Shown here in pieces: positions 44,355 through 55,546 of a stretch of 64,000 nt of DNA. How positions within the stretch are numbered: the first letter of the stretch is position 1; every line of letters begins with the position of its first letter. The position numbers were made by a program, and so were the translations under genes. Source of the stretch: Adiantum capillus-veneris (lineage: Eukaryota; Streptophyta; Polypodiopsida; Polypodiales; Pteridaceae); the NCBI GenBank assembly GCA_014529385.2, contig CM043954.1, forward strand, positions 3,163,501 to 3,227,500, read 5' to 3'. The notes below the pieces were generated by a model. It did not search any database, was not told where the DNA came from, and saw only the letters and a list, made by a program, of their open reading frames with translations.

Positions 44355-45547
44355 TGTCACGTGACACATCCAACCCTATGTGTCCGTGGACAAGCTACAG
44401 CATGACCAGGGTTCAGTTCAATCAAGTCAGTCTAGAATAGGAAGTGATCTGGCACTTATGTGAGTCTGTTCGCAGACCGTGCATGTCCAGACACTTAGAA
44501 TAGATGCATATCCTCTGGTTGCACACAGCATGATCATCAGCATTACCATTAGAATCCATCAGGAGCATTTTCTAGTGCACAAAACCTATTTTCCCTATTT
44601 TTGACATTTTTCACTTATTATTTTTAAGTGAGTTTTGTTGGGAACTAGGTAGGGCAATTTCAATAAGATAATATAATAAGGAAACCAGAGCTAGCACTTT
44701 CTGGCAGAAGAGGCAACAGGAACCAAGGTTCAACAGGCAACTTCTCAGCAGAACCCCATCAGAAGACCTAGCGTTTTGCAAACTGCAACACCTAGCGTTT
44801 TTTGGATCAAGACCAGCCCTGGCGTTTTTGTTCAGCAGATGAGCCTCGGCTACCGCAAGACAGCAGGAACCTTAGCGTTTTTGTAGCAAATAGCAGTTTT
44901 CAGCCCTAGCGTTTTTGCATCAGCCTGAGACCATCAGCGTTTTTGCAGATCTTTGCGACGGAATCAGCCCTAGACTCAGCGTTTTCAGTTTTCAGCAGTC
45001 AGTTTACACAGTAGAACCCCCAAACCTCGCAGATCTCACCTTCCTGCAGGCAGATCCTCGCCGCACGATCAGATCCCACGAAGTTTGCAGTTTCAACCCG
45101 AAAAACGCAGATTTCAGCATCTACGTTTTCAGCGCGTCGTCGTTGCATCGTCGTCATCACCGACATAGAGTCAGAAGTCAGCAGATAAATATTTGCAGAT
45201 TTCAACCTTTAGCATTTTTAGATTTCAGCCCATCTCGTCGTCGTCGACATCCTCGGCAAGTCCAAGCATTGTAGAGATTTGTGCAATCAATAGTAGACCG
45301 CTCTCGCCATAGAGAGTGGGGCCTTCGGAGGAGGGTTTGACAACATTTTGGTGTCGTATTCTCTTCTCTCTCTATCTCTCAGTCTCAACACCTTCATTCA
45401 TAATGTTCACCACTTTGTTTGTGTCCATTGCACTCTCTCACTAAAGGAACGGAAGGCTCTCCCTTCCGTAAATAAAAGGAACCTTGAGCACAGTTCGGAG
45501 CACTCATCTTGAGCAAAGTTCAATATTCACTTCCGCTCCACCTTACA
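44355..45547 (+). mobile_element. Solo LTR of the Gag-only family (S2) in LINE ORF1
   Basis: 1,193 bp, TGTCACGTGACACATCC to CCACCTTACA, flanked by TGGGG at 44350-44354 and 45548-45552. At least seven agcgtttt(t) words lie between 44,765 and 44,990. The hairpin ctctcgccatagagag is near 45,300. Confidence 0.94.
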
Positions 45548-45552
45548 TGGGG

Positions 45553-46087
45553 CCCTCAGCTTCATCTCCTGACCCATCCCACACTCCTCAGACGCAAGGG
45601 ATTGGACACACATCTGCAGCGAGACGATCTCTTGGTGGTGCTTTCGCTACGAGTCGCGTGGCTAGGGAGGGACAACTCCATCTAAGGTCGTCTCTTCTGG
45701 TTCAGACCTCTCCTTTTGCAAGAGTCCCTCAGGGTTTCACCAGCTTTGACATTCGCAGACGATGAGACTTCTTCGATTATAGCTTCACACGCTTCCTAGG
45801 TGATTCTTCTCCCGACTTGGAGGAGGCTTGCTTTAGAGTCCACGTCCTCTTTCTAGCAGCCCGAGGCACTGAGGCTCTGGATACAGCGGTAGGTTTCTCC
45901 TTTCCGTTGTGCGACAGGGATCCTACAATGGACCTTGCACACAATTCTTGACTGGCTCCAGGTCCAGGCACCTGAGTTCTCACACCACATAGGGGACCTA
46001 GGGGTGACAGACCTGGCACAGACACTTTGGCCTTTAGCCAAGTTAAGTGTGACGCTGCCGGATAGAGCTAATACTCAGAGCCCCCCT
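45553..46087 (+). pseudogene. LINE ORF1 C-terminal part
   Basis: Sequence between the two LTR-element insertions. Ser/Pro/Arg-rich translation, no domain identified. It belongs to the LINE because both flanks carry the TSDs of later insertions (TGGGG on the left, TGCTA on the right). Confidence 0.6.
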
Positions 46088-46092
46088 TGCTA

Positions 46093-47268
46093 TGTCACGT
46101 GACACATCCAACCCTATGTGTCCGTGGACAAGCTACAGCATGACCAGGGTTCAGTCAGTCAAGTCAGTCTAGAATAGGAAGTGATATGGCACTTTTGTGA
46201 GTGTGTTCGTAGACCGTGCATGTCTAGACACTTAGATTAGATGCATATCCTCTGGTTGCACACAGCATGACCATTAGATTCCAGTCAGAACCCATCAGTA
46301 GCATTTTTACAGTGCTAGACCTATTTCCCCAGTTTTGTTGGAAACTAGGTAGGGCAATTTTGCTAAGATAATATATAAGCAAACCAGAGTTAGCACTTTC
46401 TGGCAGAAGAGGCAGCAGGAGCACTCGCTCAACAGGCAACTTCTCAGCAGAACCCCCAGATGCCCTTGCGTTTTTGCATCACAGTAGAAGGCTAGCGTTT
46501 TTGGACCAGATCAGCCCGCGTTTTTGCTCTTGCAGATCCTTGGCGGCAGCAAGAAGCAACAGACTCCCCAGCGTTAGCAGATTCTCCACAGCAAGACTAT
46601 TTTCAGCCCTACCGTTTTTGCATCTGCAAGACACTTCAACGTTTTTGCAGATCTTCGCGACGGAATCCCCACAAGCATCAGCGTTTTCAGTTTTCAATAG
46701 TCAGACTCCACAGTAGAACCCCCGAACCTCGCATATCTCACCTTCTTGCAACAGTTCCTCGCCGCATGGTCAGATTCCGCAAGGTCTACAGATTCAGCCT
46801 GGAAAACGCAGATTTCAACATCTGCGTTTTCAGCGCGTCGTCGTTGCATTGTCGTCATTGCCGTCGTCACCGACATAGAGTCAGAATTCAGCATATAAAG
46901 ATATGCAGATTTCAGCCCTTAGCATTTTCAGATTTCAGCCCGTCTCGTCGTCGTCCTCATCGTCGTCGACATCGTCGGCAAGTCCAAGCATTGTAGAGAT
47001 TTGTGCAGTCATAAGTAGACCGCTCTCGCCATAGAGTGGGGCCTTCGGAGGGTTCTTTGACAACATTCTGGTGTCGTATTCTCTTCTCTCTCTATCTCTC
47101 AGTCTCATGCACCTTCATTCACAGTGTTCATCCACTTTGTTTGTGTCCATTGCACTCTCTCACTAAAGGAACGGAGGCTCTCCCTTCCGTAAGTAAAAGG
47201 AACCCTTGAGCACAGTTCGCAGCACTCATCTTGAGCAAAGTTCAACATTCATTACGTTGCACCTTACA
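46093..47268 (+). repeat. 5' LTR of element H
   Basis: TGTCACGTGACACATCC to GCACCTTACA. TATA box tatataa at 46372-46378. Compared with the 3' LTR it lacks about 35 bp (the cacttattattttaagtg hairpin region near 46,332). Confidence 0.94.
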
Positions 47269-47269
47269 T

Positions 47270-47281
47270 TGGTATCAGAGC
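47270..47281 (+). other. Primer-binding site of element H
   Basis: TGGTATCAGAGC, initiator-Met tRNA complement. Confidence 0.93.
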
Positions 47282-47750
47282 TTTGGCAGTGTTCTGTATC
47301 ACTCAAGGAAAGAACCACAAGAACCACATAATTTTTTTTGCTTGTTGAGGTCGCATTTAACCCAAGTCCTTTTCGGCGTGTCGATTCCTAATTGTGTTTT
47401 TGAAGAGTGACAGGAAACCCAAGAAAGAAGGGCTTGTCCAGCCTCCCCTTGTTCTCTTTTCACTCATTGAGAGCGGACCGTGCACTTAGCGGCCGGCCAA
47501 TCGGCATGAGGTGGGAAAAAGAAACCTAGGTGTGAGCGCAAGGCCGCCAAGGGGTGCACCCGTGGAAAAGAGCAGAACTCAGGTGAAGAGACAAGATCCT
47601 TCTCTAACACAGATTGCAAGCGAAAGAAGAACCCAAGAACCTCAAGAACCTCAAGACCTGCAAGAACCTCAAGAACTCAAGAACCCCCAAGAACCAAGAC
47701 CCCCAAGAACCCAAGTTCCTCGTGAAATTAAGAACCAAAGATCTCAGTGG

Positions 47751-49249
47751 ATGGTCATCACCCGAAGCGGAATGGATACTTTGCATGAAGGTGATGAGCA
47801 TGGAAGAGGCGAAGAAGAATTTTCCCCACCAGGAGGTTTTTCCGATCCTCCCCCTTCCCCATCTACGCCAAGGATTGCACCAGATCCTATGGAGGAGTTG
47901 GAGCAGATGTTTATGGACAAGAAGTTAGAATGCGAAGCAAGAAAAGCAGAAATTGATCGTAAGTACGAAGAAGGAATGGCAGCCATAGCACGTGAGCGCG
48001 AGCAAGCACGCTTGGAAGCCAAAGTAAGACAAGCAAAATTTGATCACGAGAACAAAGCAAGACAAGCAATGAACGACCGACACATGAAAAAGATGTTGCG
48101 ACTCTTTTCTCAAGTGCCGACACATATGCAAGAGCTTCGGAAAAAGGAGACTCTCTCAGTCTCTGCTTCTCCACAGCATGGCACACAAGATTTGCATGAT
48201 TATGATAAGCATGATGATTTGAATGATAATGATAAGCATGATGATTTGGATGATAATGACAAGCATGATGATTTGCACGATGATCAAGATGTGATTTCTC
48301 ACAAGCATGATGATTTGAATGAAGATGATGTGATTGTTCACAAGGATGATGGTTTAGTTGATACTTTCTCTAGTGAAGCTAACCTCATTGCAGAGACGAT
48401 CAATCACGAAGAACCGATCTTGTCTCTCGAGCCTAGGTCCAAAGAAGCCCCTCAAGAAGAACTGATCTTGGCTCTCGAGCTTAGGTCCAAAGAACCCTCA
48501 CAGGAAGTATTATGTGTTCGCATGATTTGTCAGCACGCATGATACGAGTGTTTCATTCGTTATCATTTCCTGTATTTTAGTCATCGTTTTTATGTGATCC
48601 CTTTTCCTAGGCATGACATATTGTACGTTGAGCACGTTTCACTCATGAATGAGCACGGATGTATGCGGATTGTTCATGAAAAGCTGAAAAGTATGCATTA
48701 AGGAAGTCACATTCCATGTCTCTTCCTTGGCACGACACAGTTGTAGCAAGAGCACAAGAAAGTATGAGCACCAAGCATGGGCATTTCCGTTGTGAATTGC
48801 CACAGTTGATTGATTTAGATCAACAAGACAAGAGTCGATCTCATTGTTTGCGTGTGTGTGGTGAACGGTTTGGCACTCTGTCTATTTATTCATCTACATT
48901 TCATGCACAGTCTTTTAGGAAGATTAGATTTTTTCCAGTCACTTTACATGGAATGGGTACGTTCATGTTTTTGTGCTGCAAGTGGTTTCATGAATTTTCA
49001 TCCTCAGAGATTCTTGAAGAAGGTGGACCTACGTCCATAGAGGAAGTGGAAGCATTGATGGAGACACAGAAGACTTTGTGTCGCTTTTGGCGCGGCCCAA
49101 AGAAGCAAGCGTTGCAGACCTTTATGAAGTTCAAGTACTGCACGACCCACACATCAGAGTGGGCCGACGAAGATTGCCTTCCAAGATTCCGGATGCTAAT
49201 GGCGATCTCTCTCTACGCCAAACAGTTCGGTACCAGTACCTCACTTTGA
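47751..49249 (+). pseudogene. Element H: coiled-coil, Asp/His repeat and unknown domain protein (nearly intact)
   Basis: Start at MVITRSGMDT (47751). Open to TGA 48540-48542 (about 263 codons): Pro-rich SPPGGFSDPPPSPSTPR, a coiled coil (MEELEQMFMDKKLECEARK to MKKMLRLFSQ), the Asp/His repeat (about 48,175-48,365) and a duplicated 51-bp segment (EPILSLEPRSKEAPQE / LILALELRSKEPSQE). It then enters the unknown domain at EVLCVRMI. The stop replaces the two residues LF of other copies. The domain continues in the same frame to about 48,700, then after a small deletion in the next frame from 48716 to 49249. There the frame extends to the polypurine tract, with a C-terminus LQTFMKFKYCTTHTSEWADE not in frame in copy C. 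Two lesions separate it from an intact gene. Confidence 0.75.
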
Positions 49250-49260
49250 AAAGGAGGGGA

Positions 49261-50451
49261 TGTCACGTGACACATCCAACCCTATGTGTCCGTGGACAGC
49301 ATGACCAGGGTTCAATCAATCAAGTCAGTCTAGAGTAGGAAGTGATCTGGCACTTTTGTGAGTGTGTTCGCAGACTGTGCATGTCCAAACACTTAGATTA
49401 GATGCACACAGCATGACCATCAGATTCCAGTCAGAACCCATTAGTAGCATTTTTACAGTGCATAGACCTATTTCCCCTATTTTTGAAAATTTTCACTTAT
49501 TATTTTAAGTGACTTTTGTTGGAAACTAGGTAGGGCAATTTTGCTAAGATAATATATAAGCAAACTAGAGTTAGCACTTTCTGGCAGAAGAGGCAGCAGG
49601 AGCACTCACTCAACAGGCAACTTCTCAGCAGAACCCTAGATACCCTAGCGTTTTTACATCACAGTAGAAGGCTAGCGTTTTTGGACCAGATCAGCCGGCG
49701 TTTTTGCTCTTGCAGATCCCTGGCGACAGCAAGAAGCAGCAGACTCCCCAACGTTAGCAGATTCTCCACAGCAAGACTATTTTCAGCCCTAGCGTTTTTG
49801 CATCTGCAAGACACTTCAGCGTTTTTGCAGATCTTTGCGACGGAATCCCCACAAGCATCAGCGTTTTCAGTTTTAAGCAGTCAGACTCCATAGTAGAACC
49901 CCCGAACCTCGCAGATCTCACCTTCTCGCAGCAGTTCCTCGCCGCACGGTCAGATTCCGCAAGGTTTACAGATTCAGCCCGGAAAACGCAGATTTCAGTA
50001 TTTGCGTTTTCAGCGCATCGTCGTTGCATCGTCGTCATCGCCGTCGTCACCGACATAGAGTCAGAATTCAGCAGATAAAGATTTGCAGATTTCAGCCCTT
50101 GGCCTTTTCAGATTTCAGCCCGTCTCCTCGTCGTCCTCATCGTCGTCGACATTGTCGGCAAGTCCAACCATTGTAGAGATTTGTGCAATCATAAGTAGAC
50201 CGCTCTTGCCATAGAGAGTGGGGCCTTCGGAGGAGGGTTTGACAACATTCTGGTGTCGTATTCTCTTCTCTCTCTATCTCTCAGTCTCATGCACCTTCAT
50301 TCAGAGTGTTCATCCACTTTGTTTGTGTCCATTGCACTCTCTCACTAAAGGAACGGAAGGCTCTCCCTTCCGTAAGTAAAAGGAACCCTTGAGCACAGTT
50401 CAGAGCACTCATCTTGAGCAAAGTTCAACATTCATTCCGCTGCACCTTACA
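49261..50451 (+). repeat. 3' LTR of element H
   Basis: TGTCACGTGACACATCC to GCACCTTACA directly after GAAAAGGAGGGGA; pairs with 46093-47268. Confidence 0.94.
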
Positions 50452-50456
50452 TGCTA

Positions 50457-51350
50457 TGTATTTGTATACGAGGATTCTTGGATAGAGGATGTAGCCCTAC
50501 GGTCTGCACGCTCGACCTGGGCTTGGGTGGGACAATCACTTCAGATGCGCTTGTCTAGAGGTCACTCGGATGCGGATTACTCCCCATCCAAACGGGCCTC
50601 AAAGATAGCGAGGTTGGTTGCTGCTGCAGCATCTGTTTTCTCTCACCGACTCCAAGAGGATTGTCTCATGGAATGTGTAGGGATTAGGAGGGCCTGAGTT
50701 TTAGTGTTAGAGAGGTCAGTTGTGTCACAAGCTTCAACGATGCCTTGTGAGTGGAAAGATTGATATTCTTATGCTACATGAGCATCATCTGTGTGAGAGC
50801 TGCATGCATTAGACGATGTGGTCAGATTTTGCGTGGTCGCTATGAGACGTTTTAGTCAGCTGCATTTGAACTTGGAGGTATCTAGGGAGGGGTATGTATG
50901 ACTATTGCGGATTCTTGGCAGCAAGCCATTGTGGGCAAAGGTATTATCGTGCCAGGCAAAGCTCAATGGATTACTATGCAGGTTCAGGGTTGCCTCATGG
51001 GTTTCCTAAACATATATGCGCCCAATGTGGCAAGTGCACGAGCAGAGTTTTGGTCTCATGTTGTTGAGTCTTTGCCGCATGTAGAGCAGTGGCGTGTTGG
51101 GGGGGACTTCAACATGTTGGAGGACCCATCTGACAGGATTGGAGGTGGCCATGCTACGGTGCATAGGGCTGAGTTGGCAGCTTGGGAACGGCTATGTATG
51201 ACTATGAGGGTTTCTGATGTTTGGCAGCACTCATGTTTTGTGAGACCCCCAAACAATTGTCTTTCTCTCGCTCTGACCGCAGGATAGGAGGAGTGAATCT
51301 ATCTCAGATAGATTGCTTCTACGCCACTGACCACATTTTGACATGGGGGG
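50457..51350 (+). pseudogene. LINE ORF2: EEP endonuclease
   Basis: The N-terminal motif RIVSWNV (50657) is followed by a stop, then KIDILMLHEHHL (the catalytic Glu region, about 50,750). An open stretch 50898-51287 has GFLNIYAPN, WRVGGDFNMLEDPSD (Asp/Asn pair) and RAELAAWERLC. In another frame comes SQIDCFYATDHILTW, then FSDHASMIL (final Asp-His). All four catalytic blocks of the endonuclease are visible, spread over at least three frames. The enzyme nicks target DNA to prime reverse transcription. Confidence 0.82.
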
Positions 51351-53540
51351 ATTTGTTTGCATCCTGGTAAGGACTACTTTTTCCGACCACGCGTCAATGA
51401 TTCTCATTGCGACAAACAGACAGAGGAGGGGGGTGCGATGCTACGCATCCCTGAGAGGATCTTGCTGGATCCAGAGCTTAGAGAGCAAGTGGAGGCACTT
51501 TGAACAGAGAGTCTGGACACACAGGACACCCCTGCTGGTAGAGTGGCCTCTGGACTGGCAAAGCTTAGTCGCTTCTTTCTTCAGGAGTCTGCAGCTCGCT
51601 TGGCTGCAACCAAGGAGGAGGAGTAGCGTCTTCGACGGGCATTGTTTCCTTATAGAGGATGCAAGAGATCCAGACAATCCATGGTTGGAGGAGCGGATGC
51701 AGCAAGCTAGGCAGGAGTTGACCAGCATTAAGGAATGGCGTCGTGAGTTTGCCTTCCATCGACAGGCATCTCAGTGGACCCAGGTGGGTGATAGTTACCA
51801 GGGAGTTTTTTGAGATAGTGGGGCCACGCCATGCGCACACCAGTGTTAGTCAGTTGAGGAGACCTGATGGATCAGTTGCTTTAGAGTCTGAGGCAGAGTT
51901 ACCCGGAACGCGGAACGGGAACGGCGACGGGGACCCTCGCGGAACGGGGGAACGGCCAGGGGTCCGGAACGGGAACGGCGCGGAACGGGAGGCATAAAAA
52001 ACACCCAAATAATGCTTGAGAAGGGAATGGGTGTGAGGGGGTGCATTTTAATTTTTGAGTCCTTGCACACTAAAAAAACACCTAATGTTCATTGCAAATT
52101 TGCAAAAAACTGCCTATTTCTTCCCATTTTTGAGAGTTGGCCGTTCCGGGCCGTTCCGAGGCCGTTCCGGAGCCGTTCCGGCCGGCCGTTCCGGTATCAG
52201 GTGGTCACCTGGAACGGCAAAACGTTCCGGGGCGTTCCAGCTTGGCAGAGGGGGAGGGAACGGCGTTCCGGCCTTCTAGGGCCTGCGGAACGCGTTCCCC
52301 GGTAACTATGGTCTGAGGATATGCATGCAGTTGCTACTGACTTCTACCGCGATATATTGTCAGCTGAGCCTCAGTCAGAGCGCCAGGATGCATGCAAAGA
52401 GCAGGTTTGGGCACAGATGCCTTGCCTTGTTACCGAGGAGATGCGATTGAGCTTCCCCTCCAGCTAGAGGAGCTCCATGAGGCCCTCAGATCACTCCCCC
52501 GAGGTAGTTGTCGAGGGGAGGATGGTTTGACTCCCAGCTTTTTCTTGGAGTATTGAGACTTGCTTGGTTCAGATCTTTGCAGCGCATTTTGGTACGTTTT
52601 GCACACTGGCGAGATGCCTGATAACATGAGTGAGGGCTTGATCTACCTGATTCCCAAGGAGGGCGGCTCCTTGGATGAGATTCGATAGTGGCGACCCATT
52701 ACCATCCTCAACTCATCCTACAAAATTCTAGCTAAGGCTTTGAGCTTGAGGATCCAGCCACTACTAGAGAGCATTATACATGGGACCCAGAGAGGTTTTG
52801 TCAAGGAGCTAGTATCCTTAACAACATCTTCACTTTTTGGGAGGTGTCTGCCCTTGCGTGTCTCCGAGGAGAGGATTTGGTGATACTCCTTCTCGATTTT
52901 GAGAAGGCCTACGACAGAGTTGAATGGGACTTCCTGGAGGGCACTCTACTCAGGATGGGTTTCACAGATGCTCGAATCAGAGGTGTGCCAACTCTCTTCA
53001 TGCGTGCGCACAGTCAGGTGCTCTTGGCAGGGGGAAGAGGGGAGCGCTTCTTGCTCACACATTCGGCCAGACAGGGTTGCCCTCTTGCCCCCTTCCTCTT
53101 TCTGTTCTATGTTGAGGCGATGAGCAGATTTTTGACTTCTCAGCAGGTTGGCTTGCGTGGTCTTGAGCTCCTTATTAGAGCAGATGAGCTTCTTGACACC
53201 GAGTTTGCCGACGACTCAGCTTTGTACTTGGAGGGCCAAGAGGCCAATCTGCACAGGCGTGAACAGGCTCTTGAGGTGTTTTGTTGTGCATCCGATGCAC
53301 TGATCAACTGGAGGAAGACATTTGATTTCTAGGTTGGGCAGTGCTCCTACACCTTTGGTCGCTAGGTGAAGGTTTCAAATGGATTCCCCCAGTCGTGAGC
53401 ATGCTCTTGAAGTGTTTTGTTGTGCATCAGATACACTGATCAACTGGAGGAAGACATTTGCTTTCTTGGTTGGTAGTGCTCCTACACTTGATTGGTCGCC
53501 AGGTGAGGGTTTCAAATGGATTCCCCCAGGGATTGCAGTT
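51351..53540 (+). pseudogene. LINE ORF2: reverse transcriptase, with hAT insertion and internal duplication
   Basis: Spacer 51,351-51,885, hAT-type element 51894-52310, then the RT: GLIYLIPKEGG, TAG at 52686-52688 (CAG to TAG likely, in I-R-x-WRPITILNS), KILAKALSLRIQPLL, HGTQRGFV, VILLLDFEKAYDRVEWDFLE, RQGCPLAPFLFLFY and the catalytic EFADDSALY (FADD at 53204-53215). The following segment EQALEVFCCASDALINWRKT to WIPP is duplicated in tandem (about 53,260-53,394 and 53,395-53,530). Confidence 0.85.
51894..52310 (+). mobile_element. Non-autonomous hAT-type DNA transposon (MITE)
   Basis: 417 bp with 8-bp target duplication GTCTGAGG (51886-51893 and 52311-52318). Termini are CAGAGTTACC and, inverted, CATAGTTACC, followed inward by ccggaacgc-type sequence. 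The subterminal regions are packed with ggaacgg on the left and ccgttcc on the right, so much of the element can fold on itself. AT-rich centre, no coding sequence. 8-bp TSD and CA..TG ends are hAT hallmarks. Strand is arbitrary. Confidence 0.88.
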
Positions 53541-55546
53541 CGTTACTGGGTTGTCAGGTTGGCTTGGGCTTGTTTCCTGAGCAGCAGCCTGCTTCCCTCC
53601 TCTTGTCCATCAGTAGGAAATTGCTACATTGGAGTTCGGCATGGCTCTCTTTGGCAGACAGAGTTGTAGTGGCCAACCAATTGTTGTTGGCTACTATGTG
53701 GTACATCACATCTTGTTGGATCTTCGCGAGCTCCTGTATCAGCCAGTTAGAGAGGCTGATCAGGAATTTTCTTTGGTCAAGGCTCAACACTAAGTTAGCC
53801 CGGGCCAAAGTAGCCTGGCAGCTCATCACCCTACCATGTTCTTAGGGGGGGCTGGGGATCATAGACCCGGCACAGCAGAGTAGAGCCCTTCTTGGGGGAA
53901 GTTTGTTGTCAGAGGACTGCTTCTAGGAGAGGAGCCCTGGAAGGAGTTGTTGTTACAGCGGCTTAGAGCTCGAGTGCCTCATGCAGGAGGCCCTTGGAGA
54001 CCTTCCATCGAGTGGATCTTTATAGAGATGCGGAGAGTTGGTCTGAGCATGAGATTGGAGGATCGATTTGCTGCGAGCCTGCTTTGCTCTTGGGAGCAGC
54101 TACCGAGTGGCCTGGAGCAGCACCCACCCACTTGCACGGAGGAGCGCTTGAGGCAGCCCCTTGTTTGGAACCCCATGGTTACACTCAGAGAGGTAGGTCT
54201 CATGTTTCTTGGGGTCCCATGGCAGAGGGCTAGCCCGCACTCTAGGCGACTGGCTTCAGTTTTCAAGTTTGCCACAGGAGGTACAGAGTATCCAGCTACG
54301 GGGCATGAGAGGGGTGCAAAGCATGTGCCAGGATATTACAGAGGCTTTACCAGCTGAGTGGCTCACCCCTCTAGAGACAGAATCTCCTAGATGGATGGGG
54401 GCCTTCACGCGACTGGAGGTCCTCATCGCGGTTCGTGCTTGCTCAGAGTTCATACCCCCCATGTTCTTCGAGATCAAGGGAGAGGGTCGACTACACAGAG
54501 TCTCAGTAGAGGCTCCACAGGTTGCAGAGTGTTGTTTTAAAAGGATAGGAGTAGTGGGCGTCTGTGGGAGGACCTGTGCCACTGATCCCGACCGAGCAGA
54601 CCTTGAGATAGGCCACTGGAGATTTTGGGCTTGGGAGGTGTGCCCTCTGGAACGAGTGCAGTGGGACCCTGGAGAGTGGTTTTGGAGAGACCCCTTCACT
54701 TCAGTCGACCACCCTGGAATCCCTTTCTTTCAGTACACTGTTTGACTAGGGCGTCACATACAGCCGAGGCAAGTCACTTTGTTCTAGTGGCTAGCTGCAC
54801 GCAGAGCTACAGCAGTGGGAAGCTGGCTGGTACATAGTGGCCTTTTGGCAGCTTGTGCAGCTTGCGACCATCCTTTGGAGAGTCAGCATCACTGTCTGTG
54901 GGATTGCCCCATGGCACAACAGGTTTGGCTTCGGGTTCTTCGGCTGATGCCAGCTCTTTCCACAGTGCAACAATACACTTGGGGTGTTGTTGCTTGGTCC
55001 ACCCTCACCGGCCCTGCGCTCCAGTTTGAGCTATCTTCCACCAGCAGGATGATAGTGATCCAGGGGGGTCGACCTACACTTCAGCCTGCTACAGAGTAGT
55101 GAGAGAGAGGTGTGTTGGGAGGTTGTCTGTGGCCTGACACTCTTGTTCATTTGGCGGGCATGTTGCTTCCGCATCTTCGAGGCTCGCCCTGTCCCACCAG
55201 AAAAGACTGTTCGGACTTTTGGCTGGAGTTGATCCATACTCTTAGGGGTCAGTTCGAGAGACTTCAGGGCAGCTCCGACTGCACGTGGGAGCGCAAAGAG
55301 GCTTTCCTACGACTCTGGCGCCCAGGGCCCTTCTTCACCATGGTGCAGGATGTGCCCAGATGGCACTCTCGGCCACCTGTGTGGCTCTTTCCTCCTCCCA
55401 TTTTGTGATTTAGCCTCATTGTACATATTTTGTTTACTCACTGGGAGAGTCTCCCCATGCTTTTGATGTAGCCCTCTCTAGTAGAGGTGGTTTGTAGCCC
55501 TATGGGCAGTTTTATTAACTAATGGAAGGATCTTTTTCTCGGAAAA
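53541..55546 (+). pseudogene. LINE ORF2 C-terminus with zf-RVT domain and 3' UTR
   Basis: Frames encode SISRKLLHWSSAWLSLADRV, LERLIRNFLWSRL and KLARAKVAWQLITLP (typical connection segment). Then come CAACDHPLESQHHCLWDCPM and AQQVW (zf-RVT knuckle, about 54,850-54,930) and WEVVCGLTLLFIWRACCFR (about 55,110-55,165), the usual LINE C-terminal helix. The 3' UTR from about 55,410 ends ggaaaa before the target duplication. Confidence 0.8.

Larger units (their letters stand above)
46093..50451 (+). mobile_element. Element H: complete Gag-core-less member of the family, in the LINE
   Basis: 4,359 bp, target duplication TGCTA (46088-46092, 50452-50456). LTRs 46093-47268 (1,176 bp) and 49261-50451 (1,191 bp), primer site TGGTATCAGAGC at 47270-47281, purine tract 49248-49260. 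Internal region: leader with caagaacct repeats (about 47,620-47,745), then one coding region with coiled coil, Asp/His repeat and unknown domain. Like B it lacks Gag core, zinc knuckle and protease. Confidence 0.95.
43054..55546 (+). mobile_element. LINE (non-LTR retrotransposon), about 6.5 kb after removing later insertions
   Basis: Target duplication AAGTTTATGATAA (13 bp) at 43041-43053 and 55547-55559 frames the element, with a short A run at the 3' end. Order: 5' UTR, ORF1 (DUF4283-like plus zinc knuckle), ORF2 (EEP endonuclease, reverse transcriptase, zf-RVT C-terminus). Interrupted by solo LTR S2 (44355-45547), element H (46093-50451) and a hAT-type element (51894-52310). Same strand as TTLL9. 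All frames are broken, so it is inactive. Confidence 0.9.
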
